Assembly (NCBI GenBank): GCA_965229765.1
Contig: CBDDJT010000003.1
Coordinates: forward strand, 1,240,001-1,304,000
From: ASV31 sp965229765
GTDB lineage: Bacteria; Pseudomonadota; Alphaproteobacteria; Rhodobacterales; Rhodobacteraceae
DNA: 64,000 nucleotides
Reading direction: 5' to 3'
Shown one piece after another: positions 59,943 through 64,000 of this stretch (its first letter is position 1; every line of letters starts with the position of its first letter). Under the pieces are notes generated by a model. The model saw only the letters and a program-made list of their open reading frames with translations, did not search any database and was not told the origin of the DNA. The translations under genes were made by a program, and so were the position numbers.

Positions 59943-61321
59943 AGCAGCACGGCCGCGGCGAGACCGAGGAAGGCCAGGAAACCCACCACATCCGTCACCG
60001 TCGTCACGAAGGCGCCAGAGGCCAGCGCCGGGTCGATCTTCAGCCGATCCAGTACGACAGGGATGGCGATGCCCGCCAGCCCCGCGACCACGAGGTTGAC
60101 CACCATGGCAACGGCGATCACCCATCCCAGCGTGAGCGAACCGAACCACACGGCGCCGATCACGCCCATGACGACGGCAAAGATGACTCCGTTCACAAGG
60201 CCGACGAGAGCCTCGCGGCGGACAAGCCGCATCATGTTGGACGCCGTAAGGTCACGCGTGGCGATGGCCCGCACCGCCACGGTCAGCGACTGGGTTCCCG
60301 CGTTGCCGCCCATCGACGCGACGATGGGCATCAGCACGGCCAGCGCCACGACCTGGGTGATTGCGTCCTCGAACTGAGAAATGACGACCGAGGCGATGAT
60401 CGCGGTGACAAGATTCACGGCAAGCCAGGGGAAACGCCGCTTCGTGGTGTCGATCACCTTGTCCGAAAGGCGTCCCTCGCCCACACCGGCAAGGCGCATG
60501 ATGTCTTCCTCGTGCTCTTCGTCCAGCACGATCATCGCATCGTCGATGGTGATCACGCCCACCAGCCGCCCGTCGTCGTTGACCACGGGCGCAGAGATCA
60601 GGTGATACTGGTTGAAGGCATAGGCGACGTCTGCCTCTTCCTGCTGCACGGAGATGGTGCGGAAACTGTCTTCGGTCAGGTCCTTCAGCTTGACGTTGCG
60701 TTTCGAGCCCAGAAGCTTGCCTAGCGTGACGTAGCCGGTTGGCCGCATCTTGGGGTCGACGAGGATCAGGTGATAGAAGTCTTCGGGCAACTCCTCGGTA
60801 GCTCGAAGATAGTCGATCGCCTCGCCCACCGACCAGTGTTCGGGGCCGGCCACGACCTCGCGCTGCATCAGGCGGCCGGCGGAATATTCCGGGTAGGTCA
60901 TCGCCTGTTCGACGGCGACCCGGTCGGTGATCTCCAGCGCGGCCAGGATCGCCTGCTGCTGCGGTGCTTCAAGATCCTCGATCAGGTCGACGACATCGTC
61001 GGAATCGAGTTCCCGGACCGCTTCGGTCAGCGTTTCGGGGCTGAGTGCGGCGATGACTTCTTCGCGGATGCCTTCGTCGATTTCCGACAGGATCTCGCCG
61101 TCCATCTCGGGCTCGTACAGCCGCAGCAACTCTCGCCGCTCTTCGTCGCCCACCTGCTCCAGCAGGTCGGCGATGTCGGCGGCGTGAAGCGGCTCCATCA
61201 GGGCGGCGAGGGTTGCCGCATCGTCGGCCGCAACCGCGTCGAGGATTGCGGATACCGTCGCGGGATCGAGCATGTAGTCCTCGTCCTCGCGGGGCTCTTC
61301 GAACTGCTCGTTTTCTGCCAT
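59939..61321 (-). CDS. mgtE: Magnesium transporter MgtE
   Basis: A 460-residue Mg2+ channel. N-terminal superhelical domain (AATLAALMEPLHAADIADLL; LDSDDVVDLIEDLEAPQQQA), two CBS domains (about 140-260: MTYPEYSAGRLMQREVVAGP; FNQYHLISAPVVNDDGRLVG), a connecting helix, and the five-helix pore domain with VLMPIVASMGGNAGTQSLTV and GAFVTTVTDVVGFLAF. The N domain and CBS pair close the pore when Mg2+ is high. Followed by a coupled folate gene. Confidence 0.95.
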   Translation of the reverse strand: MAENEQFEEPREDEDYMLDPATVSAILDAVAADDAATLAALMEPLHAADIADLLEQVGDEERRELLRLYEPEMDGEILSEIDEGIREEVIAALSPETLTEAVRELDSDDVVDLIEDLEAPQQQAILAALEITDRVAVEQAMTYPEYSAGRLMQREVVAGPEHWSVGEAIDYLRATEELPEDFYHLILVDPKMRPTGYVTLGKLLGSKRNVKLKDLTEDSFRTISVQQEEADVAYAFNQYHLISAPVVNDDGRLVGVITIDDAMIVLDEEHEEDIMRLAGVGEGRLSDKVIDTTKRRFPWLAVNLVTAIIASVVISQFEDAITQVVALAVLMPIVASMGGNAGTQSLTVAVRAIATRDLTASNMMRLVRREALVGLVNGVIFAVVMGVIGAVWFGSLTLGWVIAVAMVVNLVVAGLAGIAIPVVLDRLKIDPALASGAFVTTVTDVVGFLAFLGLAAAVLL

Positions 61322-61442
61322 GCGCCGTCCTCCGGAACCTGTATGGAGTCTAGTGGAGCGTGCCGCCGGGCAACAGGGGGCAGGCCAGAATTTACCTTGC
61401 CATTCTCCCTGTCTATCGTGACGTGACCAAGAGCGAGGCAGC

Positions 61443-62741
61443 ATGGACAAGACACTTATCACCGGGCAGACGCTGCGGTTTGCGGCAGACCCGTTTCACG
61501 TCCCGCCCGAACAAGCGGTGCTGCATGAGCGGCGCGGCGCGGTGGTCCTGCAGGACGGTCGGATCGTTGCCGTGGGCCAAGCCGAGCGCCTTGTCTCCGA
61601 CCATCCCGACGCCACCCGCGTCGATCATGGCGAGGCGCTGATCCTGCCCGGGTTCGTGGACGCGCACGTTCATTATCCACAGACGGCCATCATCGCCAGC
61701 TGGGGCAAGCGGCTGATCGACTGGCTGAACGGATACACCTTTCCCGAAGAGATGCGTTTTCGTGATGCGGAGCACGCGGCACGGATCGCACGTCGTTATT
61801 TCGATCTTGTTCAGGCGAACGGGACCACGACGGTTTGCAGCTATTGCACGATCCACCCCGAGAGCGTCGACGCCTTTCTGGCAGAAGCGCGGGCCCGCGG
61901 GGTACGGGCCTATGCCGGCAAGACCTGCATGGACCGCAATGCCCCGGACGGACTGCGCGACTCGGCGCGATCGGCATATGACGACAGCGCGGCGCTGCTG
62001 TCGAGCTGGCATGGCGTGGACCGCCTGTCCTACGTTGTCACACCGCGGTTTTCCCCGACCTCGTCGCCCGAACAGCTTGAGGCTCTGGGCGCGCTATGGG
62101 CCGCGCATCCAGACTGCCTCATGCAGACGCACCTGTCCGAGCAGACCGAGGAATGCGCGTGGGTGGCCGAACTTTTTCCCGATGCGCGCGACTATCTTGA
62201 CACCTATGAACGCTATGGCCTTGTCGGGCCCGGCGCGGTCTTTGGCCACGCGATCCACCTGAACGAAAGGGAACGTGACAGGCTGAAGGAGGCCGACGCC
62301 AGCCTTGTTCATTGTCCGACGTCCAACACCTTCATCGGGTCCGGGCTTTTCGACATGGCCGGGCTGATGACCGCGGGCCACCGCATCGGGCTTGCCACGG
62401 ACACCGGCGGCGGATCGTCGTTTTCCATGCTGCGCACCATGGCGGCGGCCTATGAGGTCGGCCAGCTGCGCGGCACCGCGCTGCACCCGGCGCAACTGAT
62501 CTGGCTGGCCACCCAGGGGTCGGCCCGTGCGCTGCGCGCCGACCATCTGATCGGCAATCTCGCCCCGGGGCTGGAGGCCGACCTTGTCATACTGGACCTT
62601 GCATCGACCGAGGCGATCGCCCAGCGCACGGCACGCGCCGAAACGATCTGGGAGGCCCTGTTTCCCACGATCATGATGGGCGACGACAGGGCTGTCAGTG
62701 CCGTCTGGAGCGGCGGGCGCGAGGCAACGATACGGACCTGA
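61443..62741 (+). CDS. guaD: Guanine deaminase
   Basis: Converts guanine to xanthine in purine catabolism. The 432 residues (E. coli GuaD is about 440) have the zinc sites GFVDAHVHYPQT, QTHLSEQTEECAW, FGHAIHLNE and ATDTGGGSSFSMLRT, plus the guanine-specific LNGYTFPEEMRF and FCD/TCMDRNAPDGLRD segments. The start at 61443 is 122 bases from the divergent mgtE start. It ends convergent with a second deaminase-type gene. Confidence 0.94.
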   Translation: MDKTLITGQTLRFAADPFHVPPEQAVLHERRGAVVLQDGRIVAVGQAERLVSDHPDATRVDHGEALILPGFVDAHVHYPQTAIIASWGKRLIDWLNGYTFPEEMRFRDAEHAARIARRYFDLVQANGTTTVCSYCTIHPESVDAFLAEARARGVRAYAGKTCMDRNAPDGLRDSARSAYDDSAALLSSWHGVDRLSYVVTPRFSPTSSPEQLEALGALWAAHPDCLMQTHLSEQTEECAWVAELFPDARDYLDTYERYGLVGPGAVFGHAIHLNERERDRLKEADASLVHCPTSNTFIGSGLFDMAGLMTAGHRIGLATDTGGGSSFSMLRTMAAAYEVGQLRGTALHPAQLIWLATQGSARALRADHLIGNLAPGLEADLVILDLASTEAIAQRTARAETIWEALFPTIMMGDDRAVSAVWSGGREATIRT

Positions 62742-62747
62742 GCGGGG

Positions 62748-62792
62748 CAAGGCCATTCGAATGGCCTTGGCCAAGCGGCTTTGAAGCCGCTT
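62748..62792. terminator. Palindrome pair between convergent deaminase genes
   Basis: A perfect 22-bp palindrome (62748-62769; arms CAAGGCCATTC/GAATGGCCTTG) is followed by AAGCGGCTT-N2-AAGCCGCTT (62773-62792). Both lie in the 49-base gap between the guaD stop and the opposing stop codon, suited to bidirectional termination. Confidence 0.65.
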
Positions 62793-64000
62793 AGCCCGCC
62801 AGGGCGCGGGCCAGTCGCCGCTGACGTTCCAGTACCCGCGGAAGGTCGAGCGTCATGACCTGCCCGTCCCGGACCACCTGACGGCCTTCGACAAACAGGT
62901 GCCGAACCCGCGACGGCCCGGCAAGAAGAAGGGCGGCGGGGTCCCAACTGCCGGCGCTTTCAACGCCGGTGACATCCCAGATCGCGATATCCGCGCGCTT
63001 GCCCGGTGCGATCTGTCCGCAATCGTCGCGGCCCAGCACCTCGGCCCCGCCGCGTGTCGCGATCTCCAGAGCCTCGCGCGCGCTCATCGCGTCGGCGCCT
63101 TGGGCCACGCGTTGCAACAGCATGGCTTGCCGGGCCTCGGCCACGAGGTTGCCCGTGTCGTTCGAGGCAGTCCCATCCACCCCCAGCCCCACGGGCACAC
63201 CCGCGTCTCGCATCGCACGCACCGGGGCGATGCCAGATCCGAGACGGCAGTTGGAACACGGGCAATGCGCCACCCCTGTCCCGGTGGCGGCAAAGCGCGC
63301 GATCTCGGTCGCGTCGAGTTTGACACAATGGGCGTGCCAGACATCGCGGCCCGTCCAGCCCAGGTCTTCGGCATACTGGCCCGGGCGGCAGCCGAACTGC
63401 GCAAGCGAATAGGCAATGTCCTCTGCGTTCTCGGCAAGATGGGTGTGCAGCATGACGCCCTTGTCCCGGGCGAGGACGGCAGCGTCGCGCATCAGCCCGC
63501 GACTGACCGAAAACGGTGAACAGGGCGCAACGCCCACGCGCACCATGGCGCCGGGTGCCGGGTCGTGAAAGGCGTCTATCACGCGGATGCAATCGTTCAG
63601 GATTGCCGCCTCGTCCTCGACCAGGCTGTCCGGGGGAAGGCCGCCGGCACTTTCCCCTATGGACATTGCACCGCGCGTCGGATGAAAGCGCAGGCCGATT
63701 TCGGCCGCCGCGTCGATCGTGTCATCAAGCCGCGCGCCATTGGGATACAGGTAGAGGTGATCCGAGGTCAGCGTGCAGCCTGACAGCGCCAGTTCGGCCA
63801 GCCCGGTCAGCGCGGACACCCGCATGTGGTCCGGGCCAAAGCGTGACCAGATCGGATACAGGGTGCGGAGCCAGCCGAAAAGAAGAGCGTCCTGCGCCCC
63901 GGGCACCGCGCGGGTCAGCGTCTGGTAGAGGTGGTGGTGAGTGTTCACGAGGCCCGGCGTCACCACGCATCCCGCGGCCTCGACAATTTCCGCGCCGTCG
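62791..64000 (-). CDS. 8-oxoguanine deaminase / TrzA-AtzB-type amidohydrolase (5' end outside window)
   Basis: At least 403 residues are present; the N terminus lies right of the window. A zinc-dependent amidohydrolase of the 8-oxoguanine deaminase branch: GLVNTHHHLYQTLTRAVPGA near the visible start, HTHLAENAEDIAYSLAQFGC, WHAHCVKLDATEIARFAATG and VDGTASNDTGNLVAEARQAM. The ASND motif and NTHHHLYQTLTR favour 8-oxoguanine or hydroxy-atrazine-like substrates over guanine. Convergent with guaD, so the pair probably deaminates normal and oxidised purines. Confidence 0.82.
   Translation of the reverse strand, partial: DGAEIVEAAGCVVTPGLVNTHHHLYQTLTRAVPGAQDALLFGWLRTLYPIWSRFGPDHMRVSALTGLAELALSGCTLTSDHLYLYPNGARLDDTIDAAAEIGLRFHPTRGAMSIGESAGGLPPDSLVEDEAAILNDCIRVIDAFHDPAPGAMVRVGVAPCSPFSVSRGLMRDAAVLARDKGVMLHTHLAENAEDIAYSLAQFGCRPGQYAEDLGWTGRDVWHAHCVKLDATEIARFAATGTGVAHCPCSNCRLGSGIAPVRAMRDAGVPVGLGVDGTASNDTGNLVAEARQAMLLQRVAQGADAMSAREALEIATRGGAEVLGRDDCGQIAPGKRADIAIWDVTGVESAGSWDPAALLLAGPSRVRHLFVEGRQVVRDGQVMTLDLPRVLERQRRLARALAG

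Overview
The window is 64 kb of high-GC, densely coded DNA from an alphaproteobacterium, most likely a Rhodobacteraceae/Roseobacter-group member. This is inferred from gene content: short-form ProRS, HdaA beside a polyphosphate operon, a PccR-type regulator beside a propionyl-CoA carboxylase operon, betI-betC-betB-betA opposite choXWV, DUF1036 and DUF6497 proteins, and a Rhodobacteraceae-like intergenic repeat. No rRNA, tRNA, CRISPR array, prophage or intact insertion sequence was seen.

Layout. 1-2500: end of parE, then a small accessory pocket (an AT-rich HEPN/AbiU2-like gene and a BrnT/BrnA toxin-antitoxin pair) and an exported protein. 2500-4920: four paralogous small c-type cytochromes on the minus strand with one exported protein on the opposite strand. 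4970-9090: LolD/LolCE lipoprotein release, a DUF2937 membrane protein and proS. 9360-15580: a fasciclin protein, then perM-like, hdaA, ppk and ppx in one direction. 15660-18850: small exported protein, phosphoesterase-family nuclease, TerB/DnaJ protein, GNAT and VOC proteins. 19050-31520: the methylmalonyl-CoA pathway (mutase, pccA, pccB, five small operon companions) with a divergent proline-racemase-family enzyme, an MFS exporter and the PccR/ScfR regulator. 31590-35000: CoxG-like, DUF465, LysR plus cupin/membrane pair, and an exported nuclease. 35030-44120: choline and choline-O-sulfate uptake and oxidation to glycine betaine. 44120-48000: two DUF1036 proteins (three domain copies), DMT and LysE exporters and a putative metalloprotease. 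48110-50105: two YCII proteins and an ECF42-type sigma factor. 50106-64000: a decayed STAND-ATPase-like remnant, YebC, a PhyH dioxygenase, two SLC13-type permeases, a glutamine amidotransferase, a cyclic-nucleotide-binding membrane protein, a YmdB-like phosphoesterase, folate cyclo-ligase, MgtE and two purine-deaminase-type amidohydrolases.

How the parts fit. Propionyl-CoA is carboxylated by PccAB, epimerised elsewhere and rearranged by the mutase to succinyl-CoA. PccR probably senses the acyl-CoA state and acts on TTTGCAAA-like sites in front of pccB. ChoXWV imports choline, BetC releases choline from its sulfate ester, and BetA and BetB make glycine betaine; BetI should repress through the palindrome between betI and choX. 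Ppk and Ppx make and degrade polyphosphate.

The most unusual non-coding structures are a family of 20-24 bp perfect palindromes at gene ends, a roughly 220 bp inverted-repeat element between choX and choW (one half recurs near 50.6 kb), and a 17-bp-stem hairpin inside the bet operon.
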